Source of the DNA: Haematococcus lacustris
Lineage: Eukaryota; Chlorophyta; Chlorophyceae; Chlamydomonadales; Haematococcaceae
Reading direction: 5' to 3'
Assembly (NCBI GenBank): GCA_030144725.1
Contig: JASKMD010000009.1
Location: forward strand, 3,611,015 to 3,675,014
DNA length: 64,000 nt
The position numbers and the translations under genes were made by a program. Below the pieces are notes generated by a model. The model ran no database searches and was not told the DNA's origin. It worked only from the letters and a program-made list of their open reading frames with translations. Shown in pieces: positions 10,520 to 22,334 of the stretch (within the stretch, counting starts at the first letter, position 1; every line of letters starts with the position of its first letter).

Positions 10520-12109
10520 CATCAAATAAGCCGTCATCTGTTGGGTTCTATAGCCGCCCTTCCCCTCCCGAGGGGTAAAGACTTTACGCATAGCACTGTT
10601 AGCTAGGTGCGATAGGGCAAAAGACAAGGGCTAGAGCTAGGGCAAGGGCTCGGGCAAGAAATCTGAGCATTGACTTGTGGCAGTACAGGGTTAGTGGCCA
10701 CTCATCCTACACAGGTCTGGGTGGGTGGAGCCGTACGCTGTGGTCGTGTTGCCCTGCCAGAACCAATGAGGTGAAAGGGGTCCAGAATAGGTCAACAGGG
10801 TCAGTCCACCCACTCCACCACAGTAGGGCTAGTACCTCGTGCACCCAAGCTACATTGTACCCTATGTGGGGGTATGTGCTGTGTGGGTGTGTATCTTGTG
10901 CGGGGCCAGTACCTTGTCCAACCAGGCTGACTGACTGACGAGAACTGGCGGGCAGCACCCCCTTGGTGTAGGGTCGAGGCTAGGCGTACCTGCTGAACAT
11001 CAGCGAGTCGTGTTGCAGCTGCGATACACGGGTGGATGGGCTACGGGCAGGGGTGCGACCAGGGGTCGGCACAGCAGCGGGGCGGGCAAAGACTCCAGCT
11101 TGGCCACATGAAAGGTGGCCGCGTCTCCGCGTCCTGACGGTGCTCCATTACACATCGCATGTGACTCCTTACATCTGAGAGCTTAGCCCTGCGACCCTGT
11201 GGCACGCAAACGATGCAGTGCTCCGCGAGCAGAAGGCATGTGGCTACTGGAGGCATCCCTGCACCACACTTCAGGCTGGGCGCCCCGCACTCCAGACAGC
11301 TACCACGATATCGGCGTACTGCCTCGCTGGTCAAAGTAACTACGCATGATTGCTTTCGCCCATAGGCCTCGTGACGCACCTCTGTGCGCCCATGACTGCA
11401 CTCCAGGCTTCGCCACCGGAGCACAAGCCAGACAGCAGCCCGACCACAACGATTGAGGAGCAGCCAAGTCAGCCGCAGACAGACAGCCTGGCAACAAAGT
11501 CTGCTGGGTGGTGAGCTCCTCGTGAGCTGCTGCTGCCACAGCCTTTGCCTCCACCGTCATCATCACCACTGCCGCTGCCACTGCTGAACCCCACCTCCAG
11601 CTGCATCTGCTTTGGCCATCTACTTTGCTCCGCTTTTTATCCCAGCACCCACAGATACCCTTCACTGCCTCCAAAGGCACAGGAGACTGAACCTCTGCCA
11701 CTGCATCACCTCTGCATCACCTCTGCATCACCACTGCATCACCACTGCATCACCTCTGTCACTGCTCCCCAGCACCTGCTGATACCTCCGCGCTAGCAGC
11801 AGGCATGTGAGAAGTACAGCCACTTCCAGACCACAACCCAGCAGCAGCTGAGACAGTCCACCCCTGATGGCAGTGGAGCCAGTGCCTCGTCTTGCCTGGC
11901 CTGGACCCTGCAGGGCGGCCCAAGCCGTGGCCTCTCCCTTGTTTTACTTGGTGGCAGGTGTGTTGCAGGCAGCACCTACCTCATCAGATCCTCAGCTGTC
12001 CCTCAGCCCTGCATCAGCGGCTCCCTTACCAGCCCAGCCCAGCCCCAACACCCAACTCCACACCCTGACAAACAACTCAACACCTTCGGTGTCCACCTCT
12101 TCAAGCTGA
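10520..12109. other. Spacer upstream of LHCB7, repeat-derived
   Basis: No supported gene. It contains a dispersed repeat at 10826-10984 with an inverted copy at about 26583-26735, and 'tgcatcacc' tandem units near 11700-11755. The first exon(s) of LHCB7, including a transit peptide, may lie here, but I could not identify them with confidence. Confidence 0.5.
10826..10984. repeat. Dispersed repeat (inverted copy at 26583-26735)
   Basis: The stretch from 'gtacctcgtgcacccaagct' to 'gggtcgaggctaggcg' is closely matched, in reverse complement, about 16 kb away. Both copies contain 'cagtcagcctggttggacaaggtact' in one orientation. The family is unidentified. Confidence 0.75.
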
Positions 12110-12400
12110 CCTCATGCGACGGCAGGATTAGGTCCCGGCACCAATGTTGTTTATATGGAGTTATGTACCTTCCACACTCATGGCATGGGCGCCCTCCCCT
12201 TACACTAGTGCCTAACTCCTGTTACAGGGCTATAGCCTAGAGTTGGCCTGACTGACATGCACTGATGTAAGCTGATGACAGCTTAATGGGTGCACACACT
12301 ACTGTGCCACAGGCTGCTGCTGCTGAGCCTTGGGTGGACGTTCTTGCAGCCGTTTGTAGCCCAGGGTAGGGTACTCCTTGCCCTTGGCTGGCAGAGCTGG
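12110..12400 (-). repeat. Fanzor 3' end, type B (copy 5), with C-terminal coding remnant
   Basis: On the minus strand, about 12382-12299 encodes GKEYPTLGYKRLQERPPKAQ and QQQPVAQ-stop, nearly identical to the C-terminus of the Fanzor at 35.2-35.8 kb. It is followed by the conserved 3' region with decayed stems (GAGCTG, CCTGTTACAGGG, CCACACTCATGG). The rest of the ORF is absent. It lies just 5' of the visible LHCB7 exons. Confidence 0.75.
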
Positions 12401-12886
12401 CAGGTCTGGCCACCAGCACACTACTGGGAAGGCAGGCAGCGCCTTTGGTCTGCTCTGTGCATGCACATGGATGGTCGGATGGGCCAACTACCTGATTGCT
12501 CCATGCGCCACAGGCCCTGCCTCCCACTGCTGCTTGCTTGTGAAGGGGGTGGGGCGACAGCAGGCTGCCTTGTCCCGCCCTCCCCCAGCAGGCACGCATC
12601 ACACCTTGCCTGATCAATATCACACATGGCATAGTTTACATAGAGACTGCAGCGGGCCATGCCAGTGACACCGCCCTGAGATTACTGCTGCTGCCATTGC
12701 CACTTCTGGTTCAATGATTGCAATGAATGAGCTGCTGCTGCTGCCATGACCGCAAGAACGAAGGGATGAAGGGCAAGGACCCTACCAGGGGTCACCCTAT
12801 CTTCTGCCATTGCTGTTGCCACCGCTGATGCCATTGCCATTGCCATCGCCGTTCCTGGGTCATTGACTGCAAAGTATAAGCTAACA

Positions 12887-15800
12887 ATGCTGCCATGGCC
12901 GCTAATCGTTGCCGCAGGCCTGGCTGCCATCCAGTTAGTAAGCTCCACTGGCGAGCAGGCCGGCAGCATCCTGGTCTTTGCAGCGCTTCCAGTCACGGCG
13001 TTGACAGCGCTCAGCAAGAGCCAGCTAGGCAAGCAGGTGCGCGTCCTTGGCTTCCAGCGGGTCTCACAACCCACACAGCTGTGGCAAGGCCAGGCAGGGT
13101 GGAGCAGGCACAGGGGCGAGGGCAGGCAGGTGGAGGTGGAGCTGAAGCCCAGGCCAGCGTGTCATTGGTTTGGTGGTGGAGGTTAGGTTTGGGGCCAGGG
13201 CTGCCGCCCACCCCAGGCCTAACTCCTCCCTCAGACTTAGCAGCCTGCTGCCACTGGCCGCTGCCTGCCAAGGGCTGTAGCCAGGCAGCCAGTCCTGAAA
13301 CGGGTCTATACTAGTTTTGTTTTTTGCGCTACATACAGCGTTCTCTGTGGAATGCCATGTTCTAGAGGTCGTTTTGTGCTATAAAATGGACGCTTTGTGA
13401 GCTGCACTATCGCTCATCGCGCTATAAATAAGGACTTTTAACCTGCGATTTCGTGTGATTTAGCACAACATTTGCTGGATTTTTTTCCTGAGCGATGTTT
13501 TCAGGTAAGGTCGTGCTATAAATACAAGGGTATGAACCTATGCCATGTCACTTTAAGCTATAAATCATGCATCAGGGCGAAACGACAAAAACAACACTGG
13601 TCTATACCAGGCCTTATTTAGGCCTACGCTAGGCCTTATCTAGGCCTGAGCCGAGTCTTTGGTATCCTAGTAGTAAACTAGAGTAGACTATAACCTAGGC
13701 TCACGCCAGGCTCCCGTGCTGTGCAGCTGCCAGGGCCTCAACCCTCCGTCCCTCACCCCGAGCTGTGCAGCTGCCAGGCTGCAGGTGCAAGACGCGCTGG
13801 CTGCACAGCTGCCGCAGCTGCAGGCAAAAGCTGAGGCGCTGCGGGCTGAACACACAGCGGCACGAAAGCGCAGTGCATGGTGGGCATTGCACTGGATGGG
13901 TGCTGGATGGGCGGGGCAGGGCAGCACAGGGAGGGGTGGCCAGCCCCCTACAGGGCAGTAGCTGAAGGCAGGCTCTTGCTTTGGGATGTTTTCTGGGGGC
14001 AGTGCACACTGGCTGGGTGGGGCTCAGTGGGGCAGGGCAGGACAGGGAGGGGTGGCAAGGGCCCCAGAGAGGGGTGGCTGGGCCAGGAGGCAGGGCTCTT
14101 GTGCCAACATTATTATCAAAATAGTCCAGAGGGCAGTGCACACTGGCTGGTTGCGGGATCAACTCCTGGCAGGCGCACACTTTTTATGCTGGTGGGAGTC
14201 ATGGGGTGGGGTGTGCTTGACCTGCTTAAGCTCACCGCACTGCCGTGGGGCTGTCAACGTGGTTAGATGAGATGGTGCATGGGGCGAGCTACAGGTCACA
14301 GGTCAGTCCGCCCAGGCCTGCTTGCTGGCCCCACACAAACGCGAGGTCACACAGGCTGGCTTGGGCTGTTGCTGCACAGGTATGGTTCAACCAGGCGCCG
14401 CTTGCCGGGGGCCCTGGGCAGCGCTCCCCACCTGCTGGGCCATGTGGCCGGCGACCAGGGCTTTGACCCGCTAGGATTGGCGGTGGACCCAGCTGTCTTT
14501 GCCAGGTTGGTGATTGAGCAATGCTTCCCCTCCCCCTCCCCGCACCCTCTCGCTCCCCCTCCTCTCTCTCTCTCTCCCTGTACCTCCCTCTGCACCTACC
14601 TCTGTACCTCTCTTTCTCCCTGTACCAGCGCTGCCTTCCGACCATGGCTGCTTTAGGCTAGCTGCGTCACCCAGGGTGCCCTTCCCCTGCTACCGTGTCT
14701 GCCTGGTACAGTCAGCACACACCTAAGCAGACCTGGTGCTGGCACCTGTTGTTGTGCTCCTCCTCCCCTTCCCACTCATACCCCCCCACCTTCCCATTAG
14801 CCGTTTTTGCCTCCCGCATCCCTCCCCCTTCCTCTCCCTCGAGCCGCAACAGCCTCAGCGGCGCCACTTGTTCCTTTTCTTCTGCCCTTACCCTCCCGCG
14901 TCCCCTCCCCCTTCTTCCCCTTCCTCTTCCACAAGCAACCACTGCCTCAGCAGCACCACCTGCTCCCCTGCGTCTGCGCCACAGGCACCACGAGACTGAG
15001 CTGCTGCACGCACGCTGGGCCATGCTGGCTGCTGTGGGCTGCCTGGTGCCTGAGGTCAGGACTCAGGGGGTCAGGAGTCTCCTAGGAGGCAAGCCCCCGT
15101 GGCTCTTGACCTCCTCCTGCACTGTGTTGATGTGCTGCCGCCCTCACACCCTTCACACCGCATCTTCCCAGCTCATTTCTAAGGCGATGTCGGCTTGCAG
15201 CACTTAATTGCACCCACCCTCATAGACCATCACAGCACCTCCCTCACTAGCTTGTAAAGGCAGGAGCAGGTCCCCTCACTAGGGGTGGTGTTTTGTCGGT
15301 GTAGAGTACCTTCCACACTCATGGCATGGGCGCCTTCCACCTACACCCTTGCCTGACCCCTGTGACAGGGCTATAGCCTAGAGTTGGCCTGACTGGCATG
15401 CACTGATGTGAGCTGGTGACAGTTCAAAGGGGGCACACATTACTGTGTACTATGCCACAGGCTGCTGCTGCTCACTCGCAGCCCAGGTCCCTTTGCTGGC
15501 AAAGCTGGCAGGTCCGGCCACCAGCACACCACCCTCCCCGCCCAGGGCCTCCCCTTGCCCCTCCCCTCTAAGGGGCTCCCTCACCCAACCACCTTGTGTC
15601 TTGTAGGTATCTTGTATCTTGTAGGTAGGGTCTGGACTAGGGCCTCCTCACCCTGCCTGTGTAGTGCAGCATGCATGGAGGCACTTGCATGGGCTTGCAT
15701 GGGCTTGCATGGCTTGCAGGTGTTGAGCATGCAAGGCGTGGCCCTGGGTGAGCCTGTGTGGTGGAAGGTGGGGGCTGCCAAGCTGCAGGGCGACCTGACC

Positions 15801-17401
15801 TTCAACTGGTAAGGGTGGGCAGTCAGGGAGGGGCAGTGGGGGGCACCATGCCGGCCAGAAGCAAGTAGTCATAGGGGGAGCCTGGCAGCCTGCTGGTAGC
15901 CGGAAGGTGGTAGGAAGGTGGAAGGTAGAAGGTAGGAAGGTGGTAAGAAGGTGGCAGGCTGGCAGCGCAGCAGTGAGGTGTGATGTACCATGCAAAAAAG
16001 CTTCGGTCAGCATGTGTGCGGCCACCTGCAGCCATACCGCTTTGCTGGGTGCCTCCACCTTGCTGGGACTCCCACACCCCTGCTTGCTGGTTCTGGCTGC
16101 AGGGGTGGCATCGAGGGGTTCCGCATCGCGGGCAAGCAGGGCATCGGCATCATTGCAGCGTGCCAGCTGGCCCTCATGGGTGCGTGTTGACGGATAGCCA
16201 GGGGCCGCCCCTATGGCCCAGGCCCCCACACCTTTGGCCCCTGCTGCCATGCCGAGCTTGCTGGTACTGGTGACCAGCTTAGGGTGCAGGGCGCAGCTGA
16301 GGGTGCACAGTTGGCCAGCAGGGAGGTGCCGGCTGATCTGGCTGCCTGGCTGGCGGCTTCAGCCTGGCGGCTTCACTGCTAGCCAGGTGTCGCCCCAACG
16401 CCTCTGTGCTTCCTGCACACATTGCCTTCCTACATATTGCCCCATGCACGCTGCCTTGCTGCACACTGCTGTCTTGCTTGTTCCTGAGCCACCTGCAGCT
16501 GTGTCAAGCTGTGGCTGCTACCTCCCCCTCTACCCCCCACCCCTGCTGCTGCCCTGGTGCTGACCACTGCATAGCATCAGCTTCCCTGCATGCTGCGCCT
16601 CCATGTGTGTGGAATCTGGACCCCTGCATGCAGGTGAGCGAACTCCTGGCTGCTGCTGCTGAGTGCTGGGTGCTGGGGCCCTCCTGCTGCTGCAGGTGGC
16701 CCTGAGTACGCCCGCTATGTGGGCATTCGCAGCCTGGAGCCAGTGGGGGTGTTCCTCCCCGGCTGCCCAGACAACAACTACCCAGGAGGTGGGCAGTGCT
16801 GGCCAGCAGGCAGTGCCAATCACCAGGCAGTGACGGTGGCAGCCACTAGCAATGCCAAGCACAAGGCAGTGCCAGTGGCAGTGCCTCAGGGTGTGAGTGC
16901 CAGTTCTGACACTGGGCAACCGCACCCAGAGGGAGCAGCTGCCCTGGATGGGAGTAGTACAAGGACACGAAGAAGCAGTGGTGCATCTCTAGGGCGACAG
17001 AGCACTCATGGCTGGTCCAAGGTGAGCGGGCTCGTGTCGAGCAGGGCGCCACGCACATGTCACCTTTCGGCCAGTGTAAAGAGTTCTGATGTCGAGGATG
17101 TTGCAGGCGCTCCATTCGACCCGCTGGGTTTCAGCAACAGACCTGACGAGTTCGTAGACCAAGCTGTGAAAGAGATCAAGAATGGCCGCCTGGCCATGGT
17201 TGCCATGCTAGGCTATTTCGCGCAGGCGAGTTAGGGTGACGCATAGGGGTGAGCACAGTGGTGAACGTTCTCACATGCACCGGCTTATGTTCGTTTGCCC
17301 TACAGGCTGCGGTGACCCGTGAAGGCCCAGTCAAGAACTTGCTGGACTTTTGGGAGGATCCTGGGCACAACAATGTATTTACTCGTTTGGCTGCGTTGTA
17401 A
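12887..17401 (+). CDS. LHCB7: LHCB7-type chlorophyll a/b-binding antenna protein
   Basis: A thylakoid light-harvesting protein of the LHCB7 subgroup. Visible exons join in phase: 12887-13036 (5' limit uncertain), 13785-13879, 14380-14505, 14985-15054, 15720-15808, 16103-16179, 16696-16788, 17107-17225, 17306-17401, about 304 aa. Signatures are [35 protein letters not shown] (helix B, chlorophyll-ligand E/R), [29 protein letters not shown] and [21 protein letters not shown] (helix C), then [18 protein letters not shown]. The GPEYARY...EP...YPGG block distinguishes LHCB7 from LHCB4/5. Upstream of the LHC domain lies an extension with two hydrophobic stretches ([30 protein letters not shown]) and an Ala/Gln/Glu-rich helix. 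The transit-peptide exon is not identified. The last intron is GC-AG. Confidence 0.88.
13310..13600. mobile_element. Small inverted-repeat element in LHCB7 intron
   Basis: The ends ACTAGTTTTGTTTTTT and the reverse complement ACCAGTGTTGTTTTT form imperfect terminal inverted repeats. The flanking TCTAT (13305-13309 and 13601-13605) is a likely 5-bp target duplication. The interior is AT-rich with repeated 'gctataaat' motifs. Diverged relatives occur near 58300-58470 and 61950-62300 and share 'tatgccatgtcactttgagcta' and 'gcattagggcgaaa'. Confidence 0.65.
15215..15540 (-). repeat. Fanzor 3'-end repeat, type B (copy 6), in LHCB7 intron
   Basis: This copy has the perfect CCCCTCACTAGGGG hairpin (15272-15285), a CCCTG-TGA-CAGGG stem (15358-15370), TAGAGTTGGCCTGACTGGCAT, a decayed GAGCTG stem and the start of the Fanzor C-terminal coding end (degenerate). 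It lies inside the intron 15055-15719. Confidence 0.7.
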
Positions 17402-17635
17402 GGGATGCTGTCGTGAATGTAAGTATTAACTGTTATGAAGAGCCTCTGAAGTCTTCCATGTGCGCGGTAAGGCATGGGGCCCGCAAGAAATAAAACTGAC
17501 TTCAGCGGACTGCGGGCCATGTGTTGAATTAACCCAACCTGCTCTGCGTGCTATCCTTCGCGCACGCACCCTGGCGCCTCATGACATAGGAGGCATAGGA
17601 TGGCCTAGCCAGCGAGGGCCGGGGTGCCTGCAATC

Positions 17636-20078
17636 ATGCTAAAAAATATGAAGCAGCGCTTCTCAGGGCAGTCGAAGAAGGACGACAAGAAGGATGGAGA
17701 TAGTAAAGCGCCCAGCTCCGGTGCACCTAGCTCAAAATCGTCAGGCAGCGCTGGGAGCAAGGCGTCTAGCAGCGCAGCGCGTCCAGTCTCGGCAGCACGC
17801 GAGAAGCCACCGATCCCCGTCATCAATGAGCAGACATTCGCCCAGTACTACTCAGACCCCCTTCCCAGCTTCAGGGATGTCTCGCCAGCGGAGAAGCAGT
17901 ATCTCTTCGTGCAGAAGCTGCATATGTGCGGCTTTACCTTTGACTTCACGGATCCAACCAGGCATGTGCGGGAGAAGGAAATGAAGCGCCAAACATTGTT
18001 GGAATTGGTGGACTACGCCAACAGCGGGGGTGGCAAGTTCACGGAGGCAGTCAGCGAGGACATTGTCTTCGTCCTCAGCCAAAACCTGTTCCGCAGCCTC
18101 CCGCCTGCACGGTCCCACGAGGCTGAGAGCTTCGACGCCGAGGAGGAGGAGCCCAGCTTGGATCCAGCCTGGCCCCACCTGCAGGTAAGCCGCTGATCGC
18201 TGCTATGCAGTCCAGCATGGGCCCGGGTTCGTCTCCCGCAGGGTCCTGACATGTCTGTGCCTCCTTCATTGGCGTGTCCGCCATAGATTGTCTACGAGTT
18301 CCTGCTGCGCTATGTCGTGTCTAACGACACTGACGCCAAGGTGGCCAAGAAATACATCGACCAGCAGTTCGTGCTTAAGCTGCTGGAGCTGTTTGACTCG
18401 GAGGACCCACGCGAGCGGGACTACTTGAAGACCATCTTGCATCGCATCTACGGCAAGTTCATGGTGCATCGGCCGTTCATCCGCAAGGCTATCAACAACG
18501 TATTCTATCGCTTCATCTTTGAGACGGAGAGGCACAACGGCGTCGCGGAGCTGCTTGAAATCCTTGGCTCCATCATCAATGGCTTCGCGCTGCCCCTGAA
18601 GGAGGAGCACAAGGTGAGCGGACCGCGCCCGTGCATGCTGCGGTACCCAGGCCGCTACCGGCGACGAAGCAGCTGCCGTAGCCGTTGCTGATGCCTCGGT
18701 GCCGCTTTCGTGCTCCGCAGCTGTTTCTCTCGAGAGCTCTCATGCCGCTGCACAAGCCCAAATGCGTGGCGATGTACCATCAGCAACTCGCATACTGTGT
18801 CACACAGGTATGCCACGAATGCAGGACAGCTCAAGCAACGGCAGCAGCTATGGTACAGCAAAGCACACCAGCCACACTCTGCAGTCCATGTGCAGGTGTG
18901 CAGCACACACTGGGGACCAGGGCAGAGCTTACCTGTCATCTGAGCACTGAATTGCAGTTTGTGGAAAAGGATTCCAAGCTGGCCGAGCCTGTGCTGAAAT
19001 CCCTTCTCAAGTATTGGCCAGTGACCAACAGCCAGAAGGAGGTGCTGTTCTTGGGGGAGTTGGAAGAAATCCTGGAGCTCACGCAGTCCCCAGAGTTTCA
19101 GAAGGTCATGATCCCCCTCTTCAAGCAGCTGGCCAAGTGCCTCAACAGCCAGCACTTCCAGGTGTGCACCATCGACAGCACACAGCAGGATGCTGCAAGC
19201 TTAGCTCAGGGCACTGTAAACAACAATTACCAACCCCTACCCATTTGAGATGCGTGCGAGTCAGCAAGCAGCCCAGCCATGTACTAGGAGCAGAGCTCAG
19301 CTTGATATGCTCGCCATTGTTAAGTGTGCCGCTGCAGGCGTTGCTGGCACTGTGCAAGGCGGTTGCATAGCTTGTTCAGGTGGTTCACCTACATGGCCTG
19401 ACAGGGTACTGGACAGGACACAGCCCCTAGACTCTCGACGTGCGTGGACAGCCTACAGTGCACAAAGGCAGCATGACAAAAGCTTGCTGCTTGGTTGCCT
19501 GACATACAACGAAGACAGTTTTTAGGCAGAGAGGACCAGCATAGCTCGCATTCTCGCCTGCCTTCATGTTCGCACTTGCTTCTGTGCTTGCCTTTGTATC
19601 AAGCCTGGTTTGTACTGTGTCAGCACTGCCTGCGTCTACGCCTGCCTGTGTAGCCATTCACAGCGCACAGCTAGATCGGGTGCAGGCTCAGGCTAGCGTG
19701 TGTGTCGGCCTGTCTATTGGCCTGCTAGCGTGTGTGTCGGCCTGTCTATTGGCCTGCTTGCCTGCCCAGGTAGCAGAGCGCTCCCTCTTCCTGTGGAACA
19801 ATGAGTACATTGTGAACCTGGTAGCCCAGCACCGGCACCAGCTGCTGCCCATTGTGCTGCCAGCCCTGGAGGAAAACACCAGCAGTCACTGGAACCCAGC
19901 AGTGCATGGGCTCACCATCAACGTGCGCAAGATGTTCCAGGAGCTAGACGAGCCCCTGTACGAGGAGTGCAAGCGCAAGTATGAAGAGGACCGGCAGCAG
20001 CAGCAGCAGCAGATTGAGTCGAGGGACCGCAAGTGGCAGCAGCTGCAGTCAGCCGCATGCCAGCGGGCGCCTAAGTGA
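17636..20078 (+). CDS. PP2A regulatory subunit B' (B56 family)
   Basis: This is the regulatory B subunit that directs the PP2A phosphatase to its substrates. Five exons join in phase: 17636-18184, 18287-18613, 18721-18807, 18958-19161, 19770-20078, about 491 aa, the normal family length. A low-complexity Lys/Ser N-terminus (about residues 1-60) precedes the HEAT-like B56 core. Conserved blocks are [81 protein letters not shown]-type [28 protein letters not shown] and [14 protein letters not shown]. The tail has a Gln run and is charged. The start is the first ATG; a GTG-initiated extension upstream is unlikely in a eukaryote. The intron 19162-19769 is the longest. Confidence 0.95.
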
Positions 20079-22334
20079 GTTGGCCACAGCAGCTGCACAG
20101 GCTTGAGCTAGCATGGCAGCAGGCTGGCACATCAATGCGCGCAGAGCAGGCCGGCGCCGGCGTGAACTATGGCCCGGTCTGCAGTTACGCCCATGTGTTT
20201 TCGATACAAGTTGCACAATGCATGCACAAGCGCACTGCTGTCTTATCGACATGGCGCACACCCGTGTGGCTTGTGTATGCTGTGCATGCTGTGTGCATCA
20301 CAACTCATCTCCCAAGTGCCTGCCGAGGCAGCGCATGCTGCACCACAGCTGGTGCAGAGCACTGCCACTATCAGCTTAGATTGCTGTCCAGGCCGTGCAG
20401 TGCCTGAAGTGTGTTCTTGTGCCCTCATGGGTGCAGAGCTATGCAGACATAGCTGCTGGTCCAGCCTGGACAGCAACCAGACCCGCATTCATCTATTAAA
20501 GTCTCAGGCTGCATCTCAGCTGCACCATACATGCACCCAGCCACTCAGTGCAGCGCAGCAGGAGTTAAATTGGTCGCTTTAGCATCGTGTAGTCTGGCTG
20601 GTCATTGCCTGGCGCAGTTGGAATGCAGCAACATGGGCACTGCCATAAGTCCAGTCCCAGCGTTGGATAAGCTCCATCCACATGAGCTGAGTCAGCACAG
20701 CCATGGAGCACAAACTATAGGCAGATGTGTGTACCTACTACAGGGGCTGAGAGTGGAGCAGCCAGCCACCCTTCCCTCCACCACAGCGCCCTGCTTGCCT
20801 CGTCTTCCTCGCTCTCCTAGCAGGTCACCTGGCAGCTGAGCTCCCACCCTAGCTCCCACTCTCACCAACTGACCGCCCCCCCTTGGCTGTCCTCTTCTCA
20901 CCTCCGCGCCTGCCTGCCCATCCACGCCATCATCACTGTGACACACAGCCATGCTGTGCTGTGCTGATGCCCTGACCCTGTCCACACCTTTTGAGGTTCA
21001 ATGTGCACTGTGCCACTGCCTGCTTTCAGGGGCGTGGCTCTGGACCTAAAACCTCCTAGATACCAAATTAAGGACGCGGGTATACAGACATGAGACGCCA
21101 GCCAGAGAGCCCTGCTCACCCCTGACCATTTGAAGCTAGCACAGCACTCTCCACAGGCTGAGCTTACAGCAGACTGGCCGGCACAGCGCTGGCAGCTTGG
21201 CAGCCGTTAGTTGGGGCAACAGCAGTGACAGGTGCACAGACGCAGCCCTGATTGGCCTGAGCTCAGTGGCGGCAGCCAGGCAGCTCAGTACAGGGGCAGT
21301 GGAGGCCCCCTGGGGTAGGGCAACTGCAGAAGCCCTGGGCCCTGCGTGGCTTCACTCACAAGGGTGCTAAGACTGAGCACAGTGCATTAGTTATTGCCAG
21401 CTGTTGCAGGCGAGGGTGGCTATCTGTGCTGGGCAGGTTCCTGCTGTCGGCAGGCCTGCCTTCCACTGAACAGGCTCATTCCCCTTCCAGACGCAGGGTC
21501 GCACAGGTGCTCTTGAACATGCCCTGCCCTCCGCCCTGGATAGAGATGCTCAGCTGGGATGCTGTCATGTTGCCTGGCGGCCCTGGTGCTGCTGGGCTGT
21601 GTGCCGAGCTGTGCAGGACACATGGCAGACAGGCAGCAGTGCTCATGCCATCAGCTACCGTGGGTGGGAGCTGGAAGCATGTGAGAAAGGGGTTGGTGCT
21701 GCTGCATGGCAACCACACACACATGGGTACAAGCCAGCACAGCACACTATTGACTTGCTTGCATACCGAGACCTTAATCCAGCACTAGGCGGACTGACGT
21801 GTAGGGCTGACTTGCCCATGGTGGAAGTTTGGGGTGACGGGCTGTAGTCAACTCACTACCTGCAAACAGCGCAGCACAGTTGACGAGAAACACCTACTGG
21901 TGGTTGAGCCGAGGTTGCTTCCAATGCTGAGCGAGTCGTTTGGGCAAGGTGACATGTGGAGAGGAGGGAGTACAGAAGCGTGGCTGACGTTGCTGTTATG
22001 GCATCGGGTTTTACTCTCCTAGTACTCGCTTACTTGTCACACCTAACTGCGCAAGCCTGCATTTTCCTGCTTTAACATATTGCATTTTATTCAGTGACAT
22101 CACTGGTTTATCATCTCTGTGTTGGTGTTCTATGTCCCTTTCTCGTTTCCGACACACTCGCTCACGCGGTATCTTTTCGTACCACGTCGCCAACCTCGCA
22201 CCTGGCTATTGAAGGAAAGACTCCGCTTTGCTCCCAGCCGGTTTTGATTCATCTGCAAGCTGCCAGCATAGGAAGCGAGGCCTAAAGAAGTGTAGGCAAT
22301 CCTCGCGCCTGGTCGACTGCCCGAGGGAACCCAA
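20079..22334. other. Intergenic region, no gene seen
   Basis: Presumed 3' UTR of the PP2A subunit, then spacer. Only short overlapping ORFs without conserved motifs are present. Confidence 0.5.

Noticed and set aside
11867..12109. Possible LHCB7 transit-peptide exon beginning MAVEPVPRLAW
   Set aside because: A gtgtgt donor exists, but the phase to the 12.9-kb exon cannot be confirmed and a Fanzor remnant intervenes.
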